Source: JALJPB01 sp034111045 (GTDB taxonomy: Bacteria; Pseudomonadota; Gammaproteobacteria; Enterobacterales; Alteromonadaceae). Taken from it: a stretch of DNA of 32,708 nt. Each line of letters begins with the position of its first letter. The stretch's first letter is position 1. Location: positions 1 to 32,708 of the forward strand of contig JAWUYA010000028.1 in assembly GCA_034111045.1 (NCBI GenBank). The letters are read 5' to 3'. Made by a program: the position numbers and the translations under genes. Below are positions 16,254 to 25,302 of this stretch, in pieces. The notes beneath the pieces were generated by a model that saw only the letters and a program-made list of their open reading frames with translations, did no database searches and had not been told where the DNA came from.

Positions 16254-16940
16254 TTAGGTCTTAACTCTTTTATCTTCCACTGTTATTTTGGCTGAAATAA
16301 TTTTTATTTCTTTTGTTGTTTGGCCAGTTTGCTGCCCTAACTTCTCAATATTTATTAATGTGCTATCTAATCCGCTGATAACTTCCCCAAATACGGTATG
16401 ACGATTATTGAGAAAAGGTGTTGCTTTAAACGTGATAAAAAATTGGCTGCCATCAGTATTTGGACCCGAATTAGCCATACTTAAAATGCCCACTTTACTA
16501 TGGCCTGTTTCATTATCAAATTCACCTGGGTATTGATAACCAGGGTTACCCGAGCCATTACCCAGTGGATCGCCACCTTGTGCCATAAAACCAGGGATGA
16601 CGCGATGAAAAATTAGATCGTTATAGAAACCTAACCGTGTCAAATAAAGCGTACTACTAACGTGCATCGGCGCCACTTCATGAAACAACTCAATCGTTAA
16701 ATCACCTTGGCTAGTCTGTAATTCCCAAAAATAAGTTTTATCTTCACTAAAGTGTAATAACTCTGGTTGCGGCAGTTGGGTTTTCCATTGCTTCATGGTT
16801 TTATCTATTTTTTGCTGAACAATGAAACTGTCTGTTTGTTTTATTGCTTGATCAGGGCCATAACACGCGGTTAAAAATAATGCGAGTAGGGCGAAAAGAG
16901 CATTAGTGGATAGTTTATTCATTTTTATGTGTCCATTCAT
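16254..16940 (-). CDS. Cyclophilin-type peptidyl-prolyl isomerase, lipoprotein
   Basis: A 228-aa protein with a lipoprotein signal (ALLALFLTAC, Cys at about residue 26) and a cyclophilin domain from about 70 to 215: FHRVIPGFMAQGGDPLGNGSG, SMANSGPNTDGSQFFITF and the NNRHTVFGEVISG end. The active-site Arg, Phe, Gln and His positions are all present, so it should catalyse cis-trans proline isomerisation of envelope proteins from a membrane anchor. Met7 (16922) is an alternative start. It is the last gene of a run with rlmF and the DUF2947-like gene, 9 bp after rlmF. Confidence 0.88.
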   Translation of the reverse strand: MNGHIKMNKLSTNALFALLALFLTACYGPDQAIKQTDSFIVQQKIDKTMKQWKTQLPQPELLHFSEDKTYFWELQTSQGDLTIELFHEVAPMHVSSTLYLTRLGFYNDLIFHRVIPGFMAQGGDPLGNGSGNPGYQYPGEFDNETGHSKVGILSMANSGPNTDGSQFFITFKATPFLNNRHTVFGEVISGLDSTLINIEKLGQQTGQTTKEIKIISAKITVEDKRVKT

Positions 16941-16949
16941 TAAGGGGTT

Positions 16950-17876
16950 TTAAATTGAAAAAAATGTCCAGGCAACAAAACGACTAATCTTGCTACCTTG
17001 TGCCATTTTAATGACTTTACTTTGACTGACGTTGACTTTTTTAAAGGCAAATTTAATGGCTCTTAAATTATCTTTTTTAGAAACTAGACAGGTAAACCAT
17101 AATACCTGTTGATGATAATAGCTGCTTTCTTTAATCATTTTTTGAATAAAAGCGAGCTCACCTCCTTTACACCAAAGCTCCGCTTTTTGGCCGCCAAAAT
17201 TTAAAGAGCGGGTAATATTATTTGAATGCTTATTGAGGCTTTGCCATTTCTTTTGGTTTGTTTGCTGTGCTTCTTTTAATGAGTGATGAAAAGGCGGATT
17301 ACACAAGGTTAAATGATAAAACTCATTGGGTTCAATAATACCTTTAAAAATATTATCGACATTTTTTTGTAATCGACACTTGATGGTTGAGCTTAACCCT
17401 TCATTTGAGTTTATTATTTTTTGGGCGTTTTTTATTGACGACGGCTCTATATCAGTGGCAATGAAATGCCAACCGTAGACACGTTGACCTAAAATAGGAT
17501 AAATACAACTTGCGCCAGTTCCTATATCTAAGACACGGGTAGGTGTTAACATTACTGGGGATATGGGTGGGCTATGCTTTATTTTTTTTATGCTGTCTTC
17601 TAATAAATCTGCCAAGTAATGAATATAGTCAACTCTTCCCGGGATTGGTGGGCATAAATTTCCTGTAGGAATACGCCAGTGTGTTATTTGGTAATCACTT
17701 GTTAATAAGGCCTCGTTGAGTGCTACTACTGCGGCACTGTCACTAAAATTAATGCTTGCTTGGTTGGTAAACTTATTGGTAATAATAAAGGGCTTTAATG
17801 GCGGGTGTACTAGGCACAAATGTTCAAAGTTATAACCATTCTTGTGACGATTATTGTGATGAAAAGTAGCCGGCAT
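16950..17876 (-). CDS. rlmF: 23S rRNA (adenine-N6)-methyltransferase RlmF
   Basis: A 308-aa class I methyltransferase. The N-terminal FEHLCLVHPPLKPFI segment, the SAM motif LDIGTGASCIYPILG (about 116-130) and the catalytic NPPF (CNPPFHHSLKEAQ, about 193) identify RlmF, which makes m6A at position 1618 (E. coli numbering) of 23S rRNA. Length fits. Its ATG follows the stop of the DUF2947-like gene with no base between them, so the two are translated together. Confidence 0.93.
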   Translation of the reverse strand: MPATFHHNNRHKNGYNFEHLCLVHPPLKPFIITNKFTNQASINFSDSAAVVALNEALLTSDYQITHWRIPTGNLCPPIPGRVDYIHYLADLLEDSIKKIKHSPPISPVMLTPTRVLDIGTGASCIYPILGQRVYGWHFIATDIEPSSIKNAQKIINSNEGLSSTIKCRLQKNVDNIFKGIIEPNEFYHLTLCNPPFHHSLKEAQQTNQKKWQSLNKHSNNITRSLNFGGQKAELWCKGGELAFIQKMIKESSYYHQQVLWFTCLVSKKDNLRAIKFAFKKVNVSQSKVIKMAQGSKISRFVAWTFFSI

Positions 17877-18350
17877 TTATTTTTTCAGGCCTATTTTAAA
17901 TAACCCATTAGCATTAAATTGAACGGCTTCTTTGCGTTTTTTACCAATTAAGAGTGGACCGTCATCAATAAATAAGAAGTTTTTCCAACAACGTTTAAAC
18001 ACCTGCCAAGTGGTTTCTATTACATGATTACGGGCACTACAAAAGTAAACCACGGTATTATTATCCCAGGGTAAATGCTTTAGAATTAACTCGGGTAAGT
18101 TAACATCATGACTGTCCCAAATAATTTCCCATTTTCCATGTTCCAACCAGCTACTTTTGTCAAATGGCCAATCCCCTTTTCTGAAAAAATCTGGGTGATC
18201 AACTTGTTTACTGACAAAAGTGTCCCAAATTATATTTGCTCTAGCTGCTGTCATTGGTTTTATTTTATTCAAATCAGCGTCATCAACGGGCAAGCTTTTA
18301 TGCCTAAAAATCCAAGCGTTTTTTAATTGTTCAATCGGGATGTAACTCAT
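17877..18350 (-). CDS. DUF2947-family protein
   Basis: A 157-aa soluble protein rich in Trp. It matches the DUF2947 layout: IPIEQLKNAWIFRHKSLPV at the N-terminus, a central DHPDFFRKGDWPF, and a C-terminal WKNFLFIDDGPLLIGKKRK. No catalytic motif is evident and the function is unknown. Its stop abuts the start of rlmF, which makes a shared promoter upstream of 18350 likely. Confidence 0.75.
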   Translation of the reverse strand: MSYIPIEQLKNAWIFRHKSLPVDDADLNKIKPMTAARANIIWDTFVSKQVDHPDFFRKGDWPFDKSSWLEHGKWEIIWDSHDVNLPELILKHLPWDNNTVVYFCSARNHVIETTWQVFKRCWKNFLFIDDGPLLIGKKRKEAVQFNANGLFKIGLKK

Positions 18351-18596
18351 GTATAAATTCTTTGTGATAAACTGATGCTGCTCAATTATACCTATAGTTT
18401 TATCGATAGCCTATGAGTAGGGGCTTTATTTTTTATTTATGTCAGGTTAAATAACATTTTGGCTGTATATTATATATATAATTTAATATGATTAACGTTA
18501 GACTGGATAAACAAGATAATTAATATTAATAAATAGTTAATTATTAAATTTCACGCCACCCAATAAAAGAAAGAACGGATGTTAGAGGAGTAAAAA

Positions 18597-20660
18597 ATGA
18601 ATAAAATTTTATATAAAGCACTTTTTGTCGCTTTTTTATGGTCGGCCAACAGCATGGCAGACACAAATGTGTTAACGATTAACACTAAAATTGTTGGCGG
18701 TGAAATAGCAACTGAAGGCGATTGGCCATGGATGTCAGCTTTAGTTTATACTTATCAAGGTGTCACAACGTCACTGACTGTTGATAGTGTCAATTATGAA
18801 AGCCAATCATTTACCTATGGCCCTGAAGGCAATGTCAGTGGTGAATTAATTGATTGTGGTATTGGTGATAATACCTGTAGTGATGCTACTGATAATGTAT
18901 GTTTGATTGAACGAGGCGATATTAACTTTTCAGTAAAAGCCGATAACTGTGAAGCCGGTGGTGGTGTTGGTGTCATCATTTATAACAATGTAGATGGCAC
19001 TATTAGTGGTACCTTAGGGGAAGATTTTGCGGGTGCCATTCCTGTGGTTGCTGTTACGCAAGCTGATGGTGAATTCCTTCAAACCAAATTAGGCATTAAT
19101 GCCAGTATTGTTGTTGTAAATAACAGTTTGGCACAAGATTCAACTTGTGGTGCCTCTTTTCTTGGCGGTAAATGGGTGTTAACAGCTTCTCATTGTGTTG
19201 AAGGCGAGCAAGCGGCAAACATCAAAATAAATGTCGGTGAATATGATTTAAGTAATGGTGCTGAAAATGCCATTGCTGTTAAGCGTATTTATATGCATCC
19301 TGATTATGACAGTGTTTCTATTGATAATGATGTCGCCTTACTTGAGCTAGTTCAAAGTGTTGATAATGAGGCTATTACATTAGTTAGTCCAGAAACAACA
19401 CAACAATCTGCCATTGATAATAGTACGGTTACTGTTATGGGGTGGGGTGGCCGTGTGGGTTATGAGCCTAATGGTGGGCCAACATCCGATTTCCCTGATG
19501 TCTTGCATCAAGTTGATTTACAGCTTATGACCAATGCACAATGCTTAAATTTACTCGGTGGAGGATATGATCTTTCAACCAGTATGATTTGTGCCGCTTT
19601 TGAAGGAGGAGGTAAAGGTTCATGTCAAGGCGACAGTGGCGGACCATTAGTGATCAATACAAATGAAGGTTGGCAGCAAATTGGTATTGTTAGCTGGGGA
19701 GTTGGCTGCGCTGCTGAAGGATACCCTGGTGTATATGCTCGCACGTCAATATTTATTGATTGGATCAATGCTATTATGTCTGGACTTGCTATTGAACCAA
19801 ATTATGACTTTGGTATTTCACCACAAAACATTGCACAAAGTCATCAATTGACACTCGACAATAACAGCCTTATTGATGCGAATTTAACTTTCAGCATTGA
19901 GGGTGATCAAGACTTTATTGCCGTTGGCGACGATTGCTTACAACTAGCGGCGGCTTCTACATGCCAATTAACCGTTAATTATAGTGCTGAGCAAGTCGGC
20001 ACTCACAGTGCTACCCTTGTTATTACTAGCGATAATGAACAATTAGCTGTTAGCTATTCAAAAATATCAGGTCAAACAATTGCGGTAGCACAAGACTTAG
20101 CAACCCATTTAGCAACCGATAGTAGCGTTTTACAGTGGTACACCGGAGGCGATTTTTCATGGCAAGGAACGTCAGGCTCTAACGATATTCAAAGCGGAAA
20201 TATTACTGATAACCAAGAGAGTATAGTTATGTTAACGCTCGAAGGTGAAGGTGACATAGCGTTTGAATGGGCTGTTTCTTCTGAAGAGAATACAGAGGAA
20301 GCTGAATCGCCTTTTGATGCCTTATATTTATACATTGATGATGAATTAATTACCTTTATATCAGGCGAGGTCGATTTTACTCAAGAGACTTTTGCCTTAA
20401 CTGCTGGAGCGCACAAAGTTACTTGGGTTTATAGAAAAGACCCTGCGGCTTCTGAGCTCAAAGATAAAGGTTATTTACGTAATGTTACCTTTACAGTTGT
20501 TGCAGACCCCATTGTCACGACTCCCATCGTCACAACCCCTGATGTTGTTTTACCTGAAATTAAAAACACAGAATCCAGTGGTGGTGGCATAGGTTATTTA
20601 TCCATGTTTTTACTAGTATTAATCAACCTAGGTAGACGTATGAATGCATTGTGTAAATAA
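18597..20660 (+). CDS. Secreted S1-family serine protease with inserted PA domain and GlyGly-CTERM tail
   Basis: A 687-aa exported protease. Order: signal peptide (1-21); activation-site sequence IVGG (32-35); a PA domain (about 60-180, with CLIERGDINFSVKADNCEAGG) lying between the first strand and the catalytic His segment; catalytic H199 (TASHC), D245 (DNDVALLEL) and S347 (CQGDSGGP); an Ig-like ASH/choice-of-anchor-type domain (about 400-490); a jelly-roll-like domain (about 500-660); a Thr/Pro linker; and a GlyGly-CTERM tail (SSGGGIGYLSMFLLVLI then RR). The residue at chymotrypsin position 189 is Gly (G341), so trypsin-like specificity for Arg/Lys is unlikely. GAGGAG stands 6 bp before the ATG. 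Likely exported by Sec and type II secretion, with tail processing by rhombosortase. Confidence 0.88.
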   Translation: MNKILYKALFVAFLWSANSMADTNVLTINTKIVGGEIATEGDWPWMSALVYTYQGVTTSLTVDSVNYESQSFTYGPEGNVSGELIDCGIGDNTCSDATDNVCLIERGDINFSVKADNCEAGGGVGVIIYNNVDGTISGTLGEDFAGAIPVVAVTQADGEFLQTKLGINASIVVVNNSLAQDSTCGASFLGGKWVLTASHCVEGEQAANIKINVGEYDLSNGAENAIAVKRIYMHPDYDSVSIDNDVALLELVQSVDNEAITLVSPETTQQSAIDNSTVTVMGWGGRVGYEPNGGPTSDFPDVLHQVDLQLMTNAQCLNLLGGGYDLSTSMICAAFEGGGKGSCQGDSGGPLVINTNEGWQQIGIVSWGVGCAAEGYPGVYARTSIFIDWINAIMSGLAIEPNYDFGISPQNIAQSHQLTLDNNSLIDANLTFSIEGDQDFIAVGDDCLQLAAASTCQLTVNYSAEQVGTHSATLVITSDNEQLAVSYSKISGQTIAVAQDLATHLATDSSVLQWYTGGDFSWQGTSGSNDIQSGNITDNQESIVMLTLEGEGDIAFEWAVSSEENTEEAESPFDALYLYIDDELITFISGEVDFTQETFALTAGAHKVTWVYRKDPAASELKDKGYLRNVTFTVVADPIVTTPIVTTPDVVLPEIKNTESSGGGIGYLSMFLLVLINLGRRMNALCK

Positions 20661-20688
20661 AGTGTGTAATTAATAAATTGTTGCACCT

Positions 20689-20732
20689 CAGAGTCTGTTC
20701 GGTAATTTAATACTGAACAGGCTCTGTTTTTT
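20689..20732 (+). terminator. Rho-independent terminator after the serine protease gene
   Basis: Two 16-base arms (20689-20704 and 20711-20726) pair except for two wobble or mismatch positions, followed by a run of six T. Confidence 0.88.
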
Positions 20733-20746
20733 ACTACCTAACAAAC

Positions 20747-20787
20747 TTCCACATTGAATCAACTAATTGAGCTTAGTCAATGTGGAA
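20747..20787. repeat. Perfect 11-bp inverted repeat
   Basis: TTCCACATTGA and its exact complement TCAATGTGGAA are separated by 19 bases. A few T follow the second arm, so it might be a second, weaker terminator; an operator is also possible. Confidence 0.5.
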
Positions 20788-21244
20788 TTTTCAAACACAA
20801 CAGTAAACCTTTCTTCACTCGACCACTTATATAATAAGCTTGTTTTTTACACACCAAAACCTAGTTTATTGAACTACTTTTGCTGAATATATAAGGTTGA
20901 TAGATTAATATTTTATTCCTCAACAAACTTTTATTCCTCAAAAAAATATTAATACCGATAAAACACTTTGACTGATTTATTTATTATCGCGGTATTAAAT
21001 ATACTTCATGCCTTTGGGAATAAACTATTGAGTACTTACCGCTCACTATTTTTTATAAAATAATAAAGAAGCTCACTAAGCTAGCAAAGAAAATCATCTT
21101 GAAACATTAGTTCTGGAGACGATTTTTTTCTGATCACCCACCATAAATAAAAGCAACAAAAGTAAACTGAATGTTAATCTATTGCTTTTATTGTGTTGCA
21201 TATATTGCATGTGTTCTGTATGTTTTGTTTTAGTGTTGATTGAA

Positions 21245-21273
21245 AATCAAACAACTAATCAAACAACTAATCA
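21245..21273 (+). repeat. Tandem 12-bp repeat in the M36 5' leader
   Basis: AATCAAACAACT occurs twice in direct succession, followed by a partial third copy (AATCA). It ends 8 bp before the AAAGGA ribosome-binding site of the M36 protease gene. Confidence 0.75.
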
Positions 21274-21291
21274 TTATTTTAAAGGACTACT

Positions 21292-24200
21292 ATGAATTTT
21301 AATAAATCACTTGTTGCAAGCTTTGTCGGGGCTGCGCTTTCTGTTACTGCCCTAGGAGCTGTCGCAGCTAACGTCAACAAAATACAAAATGCCCCTGAAA
21401 AAATTAAGTCATCGATTAATACTTTTGCACAACAGCATACAAATTTAACTTCTGCTAGCGGTATGACCAATCAATATGATGCTCAGTTAGGTAAAACAAC
21501 ATTTCAATGGGCAAGTAAAAATGCTACTGCAGCCAATGTTAGTATTATTGCTGGGGAACATCAAAATGAGTTTGCTGCTCAATTTTATTTCAACCAATTA
21601 ACTGGTATGAAAAAAGCCAATCAAAGCTTGGCACAACCTGTTTTGGCTAGCGTGCATGATATAGGCCGCGGCGCAAAAATTGCAAAATATAAACAACAGG
21701 TCGCAGGTATTGAAGTGTTCAACCGTGAATACAACATCATGATGGATCGAGAATTTGCTTTAGTTGCTTCATCAGGCTATTTGGTTGACACCCAGGTTGC
21801 ACAATCAGTAGCATCAGCAATAAAAGATATTGATAACGCGTTTGGCAGTGCGGTTAATTCGGTTAACGCGGTATTTGCAGTAATGGGCGGTGATGTTAAC
21901 TCAGTAGCACTTCTTGCCAAAGAATCAAATGATAGCTATGAAAAGTTTACCGTTACCAATTCTTCGGTGGTTAAATTACTCATTGGTGAGCCACGCGCTA
22001 AGAAAGTATTTTTTGAGCATAAAAATAAATTAGTTGCGGCGCATTATGTCGAAGTTGAAACTGGTGATTTCGATAGCCGGGATTCAGAATCTTTTGCTTA
22101 CGTAGTGTCGGCTAAAACCGGTGAAGTTCTATTCAAAAAGAATTTAACAAGCCATGCAACTGACGTTAACTACCGTATTTACGCCGACGCTAATGGCAAA
22201 CCATGGGATAGCCCTCATGGTAATGTGATGCCTGCTCCTTTGGGAAGTGAGCTTGATGATTACTTAACGGCTGATTACTTAGAGGCACCTTTGGTTACCT
22301 TAAGTCACGGCCCTATTAGTACGATGGACCCCTGGTTAGCCGATGATGCCTCTACGACAGCGGGTAACAATGTTACTGCCTATGTTGATGCTATTGCTCC
22401 TCAAGGCTTCACTAATGGTGACTACATGGCAGAAGTGACTAGCGCCAATACGTTTGACTATAAATACAATGACGCCGAAGCCGAGTACTCAGTGGGTAAT
22501 CGTAAAGCGGCGATTGTTAATTTATTCCACATGAATAACTATTTACATGATGATTTCTATGACCATGGTTTTGACGAAGTATCGGGTAACGCACAGGCGC
22601 TAAATTATGACCGTGGTGGCGTTGAAGGTGATGCTCTTAATGTAGAGGTTCAAGATAATTCCGGCTTTAACAATGCGAACATGTCTACACCTGCCGATGG
22701 CTCTTCACCACGTATGCAAATGTATTTATGGGAAACTACCCAAGTTGTAAACGGTGTTGACTATGGTGTTACTGTAACTTCTCATGATGATCTAGGTTTA
22801 TTAGCAGACGTTGGTTTTGCAGCGTTTGGTCCAGATATATTCTCTGTTTCTGGTGATTTAGTTCGACTAGAAGATGATACTGACCCTGTCAATGATGGTT
22901 GTGAGTCGGTAATCAACGGTGGTGACTTAGTCGGTAAAATTGCCATTATTGACCGAGGTGCTTGTAATTTTACTCAAAAAGCGGTTAACGCACAAAATGC
23001 CGGTGCCATTGCCGTCATCATTGCGAACAATAAAGACGGTGATGCAACAATTACTATGTCTGGTGATGATGAGACGATTACCATTGCTAGTATGATGGTT
23101 TCAGAAAATGAAGGAGCTGCTATTTATGCTTTATTAGCGGCTAATGAAACCGTTTCAATTGATATCTTTAAAAACGATCTTTCACGCGTCTTTAAAGATA
23201 GTTCTTGGGATAACGCCATTGTTGCTCATGAGTGGGGGCACTATATAAGTAACCGCTTAGTAGGTAACAGCTCTGGTCTCAGTAATAATCAAGCGGGTTC
23301 AATGGGCGAAGGTTTTGGCGACTTTCATGCCCTATTACTCGCTTCTGATGCCGATGATAACTTAGTCGTAGGTAATGAAGATTACGCAGGTGGTTATGGT
23401 GATACCACCTATGTTGCCAGTTTTGTCACAGGTATTCGTCAATATCCCTACTCAACTGACATGGACATTAACCCTTCTACATTTGCCGATGTTGCAGTTG
23501 ATCCAGGAGTTCATGCTTCAGGCTCTGTCTATGCAGCGATGTTGTGGGATGGATTTATTGCCATGGTCAATGACGAACGCCATACCTTTGCCGAAGCTAA
23601 AAGTCTGATGAAAGATTATTTAGTGGCTAGTTACAAAATGATGCCCATGGCACCTACCTTTACAGAAGGTCGTGATGCTCTTTTAGCCGCTGCATATGCC
23701 AATGACCCAGAAGATTACAAGCTGATTTTAGGCGCTTTTGCTCGTCGTGGTATGGGGCTGGGGGCGGTTTCTCCAAGTCGTTCCTCCACTGATCATACCG
23801 GTGTGGTTGAGTCATATAAAACTGATTTAAATACCTTTGCTGTGACAGCGCATGCGGTAAACACTAACTATGAAGGGGTAACATCGGGTTACTGTTCAAA
23901 TGATAATATTGTAGATAAAGGTGAAACAGCTACGGTCAGCTTTACTGTCACCAATGGTAGTAATGCGGCGTTAACAGGGTTAACGGGTACTGTTGTGGTT
24001 GAAAGTGACCATGATGTTACCTTTGCTAATGAGGGGGCAGTCACCTTAGGTGATGTGGCAATATTCGCTTCTGCTACCAGTTCGCCACTTGAGTTCACCC
24101 TTAATGAAGCAAATACCGGCGATGAACTCGTTCTGAAGTTTGTCCCTGACCTAGCTGATGGTGTTGAAGCAGCTGAGTACATGTTATCAATGACAACCAA

Positions 24201-25233
24201 TGTTGACTTTGTCACACGTGAACTTGTGGGTACATCACAAGATGAAGACTTTAATACCCTTTCTCGTTTACATGACTTTACCGAAACTGTTATGGCAGGT
24301 GGTGATCGTGCAACTGGCACTTGGGGTTTAGATCAATGGGATGCTGATGATGGCATGATTGCCGCTACCGCTAACAGCTTTACAGCAGATGTTGCGTATC
24401 ACACTCGTCCTATGTCAGTTGGCTTTAATGGCGATTACACGATTACCTTCTGGCATTTATATAACATTGAAGAAGGTTATGATGGCGCGGTAGTAGAAGT
24501 TCGTATCAATGACGGTGACTGGGCTGATGTTACTGCTATGGGAGGGGTGTTTTTAGGTGACGGCTATACCAATACTGGGCTTGACTATACTGAAGCGGCA
24601 ATTGCTGACCGTGAGATGTTCTCAGGGTTTAATAATGGCGAGGAAACTATTAGCTTCGGTGAGGCCCTAAATGGTAACCAAGTAGAGTTTCGCTTCCGTA
24701 TTGCCACTGACTCGGGATATGTTCCAGACCCCGTATTTGGCTTCGCTTCAGGGTGGTATATTGATGATATGACCTTTACTAATATTGATAATAGTATTTT
24801 TTCAGACGTAGTCGCTGGCGATACGCATGCTTGTGATAACCGTCTACCTTTGGTTACTGTTGCAGACTCTGTTTCGTCTCAAACGGTTAATGAAGGTGAT
24901 ATGGTTTTACTTACCGCATTAGCCAGTGATCCCAATAGTGATGAGTTAACATATACTTGGGCTGAAACCTCGAATACCGGTGTTACTATCACAGGGGCTG
25001 ATACAGCCAATGCGAGTTTTACCGCTTCTGAAGTTGCTGCGGGGTCAAATATGGTTGAGCTAACATTAACCGTTAATGATGGCACAGGCTCTGTTGTTAA
25101 TAACCTGTCAGTAGTTGTCAATGATGTTCCCGTTGTGGAAGTTATACCGCCTAAAAAATCAAGTGGCGGCTCTACTTCATGGTTATCATTATTTTTACTA
25201 CCTTTAATCTTATTACGTCGTCGTAAAAAATAA
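21292..25233 (+). CDS. Secreted M36 (fungalysin-type) zinc metalloprotease with PA domain and GlyGly-CTERM tail
   Basis: A 1313-aa multidomain protease. Order: signal peptide (cleavage near AVAAN, about 26); FTP-type propeptide (about 55-290); M36 catalytic region with the zinc site H646-E-W-G-H650 and third ligand E673 in MGEGFGD; a PA domain inserted before it (about 525-625); an Ig-like stretch (about 860-960); a jelly-roll region of the immune-inhibitor-A type ending GWYIDDM (about 985-1165); a PKD/REJ-like repeat (about 1185-1280); and a GlyGly-CTERM tail (SSGGSTSWLSLFLLPLILL then RRRKK). AAAGGA sits 5 bp before the ATG. It should degrade extracellular protein after removal of the propeptide. 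It follows another PA-plus-GlyGly-CTERM protease but has its own leader. Confidence 0.93.
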   Translation: MNFNKSLVASFVGAALSVTALGAVAANVNKIQNAPEKIKSSINTFAQQHTNLTSASGMTNQYDAQLGKTTFQWASKNATAANVSIIAGEHQNEFAAQFYFNQLTGMKKANQSLAQPVLASVHDIGRGAKIAKYKQQVAGIEVFNREYNIMMDREFALVASSGYLVDTQVAQSVASAIKDIDNAFGSAVNSVNAVFAVMGGDVNSVALLAKESNDSYEKFTVTNSSVVKLLIGEPRAKKVFFEHKNKLVAAHYVEVETGDFDSRDSESFAYVVSAKTGEVLFKKNLTSHATDVNYRIYADANGKPWDSPHGNVMPAPLGSELDDYLTADYLEAPLVTLSHGPISTMDPWLADDASTTAGNNVTAYVDAIAPQGFTNGDYMAEVTSANTFDYKYNDAEAEYSVGNRKAAIVNLFHMNNYLHDDFYDHGFDEVSGNAQALNYDRGGVEGDALNVEVQDNSGFNNANMSTPADGSSPRMQMYLWETTQVVNGVDYGVTVTSHDDLGLLADVGFAAFGPDIFSVSGDLVRLEDDTDPVNDGCESVINGGDLVGKIAIIDRGACNFTQKAVNAQNAGAIAVIIANNKDGDATITMSGDDETITIASMMVSENEGAAIYALLAANETVSIDIFKNDLSRVFKDSSWDNAIVAHEWGHYISNRLVGNSSGLSNNQAGSMGEGFGDFHALLLASDADDNLVVGNEDYAGGYGDTTYVASFVTGIRQYPYSTDMDINPSTFADVAVDPGVHASGSVYAAMLWDGFIAMVNDERHTFAEAKSLMKDYLVASYKMMPMAPTFTEGRDALLAAAYANDPEDYKLILGAFARRGMGLGAVSPSRSSTDHTGVVESYKTDLNTFAVTAHAVNTNYEGVTSGYCSNDNIVDKGETATVSFTVTNGSNAALTGLTGTVVVESDHDVTFANEGAVTLGDVAIFASATSSPLEFTLNEANTGDELVLKFVPDLADGVEAAEYMLSMTTNVDFVTRELVGTSQDEDFNTLSRLHDFTETVMAGGDRATGTWGLDQWDADDGMIAATANSFTADVAYHTRPMSVGFNGDYTITFWHLYNIEEGYDGAVVEVRINDGDWADVTAMGGVFLGDGYTNTGLDYTEAAIADREMFSGFNNGEETISFGEALNGNQVEFRFRIATDSGYVPDPVFGFASGWYIDDMTFTNIDNSIFSDVVAGDTHACDNRLPLVTVADSVSSQTVNEGDMVLLTALASDPNSDELTYTWAETSNTGVTITGADTANASFTASEVAAGSNMVELTLTVNDGTGSVVNNLSVVVNDVPVVEVIPPKKSSGGSTSWLSLFLLPLILLRRRKK

Positions 25234-25254
25234 GAATAATCAATAGTTTTTATT

Positions 25255-25282
25255 AAAAAGCCAGCTAGTTAGCTGGCTTTTT
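25255..25282 (+). terminator. Rho-independent terminator after the M36 protease gene
   Basis: AGCCAGCTA and TAGCTGGCT pair perfectly with a two-base loop, flanked by five A before and five T after. It ends 20 bp before the next gene's GTG start, so that gene needs read-through or a promoter inside or very near the hairpin. Confidence 0.92.
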
Positions 25283-25302
25283 CAACTTGGAGATCATAAC
25301 GA

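Larger units (their letters stand above)
20733..21291. other. Interval of about 560 bp between the two protease genes
   Basis: No gene seen. It holds an 11-bp perfect inverted repeat (20747-20757 / 20777-20787), a looser inverted repeat with AATACCG at one end and CGGTATT at the other (about 20949-20997), and a tandem 12-mer upstream of the M36 gene (21245-21273). The M36 promoter is expected around 21180-21250 but I cannot fix it. Confidence 0.5.

Noticed and set aside
20949..20997. Inverted repeat AATACCG...CGGTATT as a mobile element
   Set aside because: Arms are imperfect and no target duplication or second copy is seen in the window; noted only as a loose repeat.
23889..24320. 143-codon antisense frame inside the M36 gene
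   Set aside because: Ser/Thr/Val-rich shadow of a coding frame with strong domain support.
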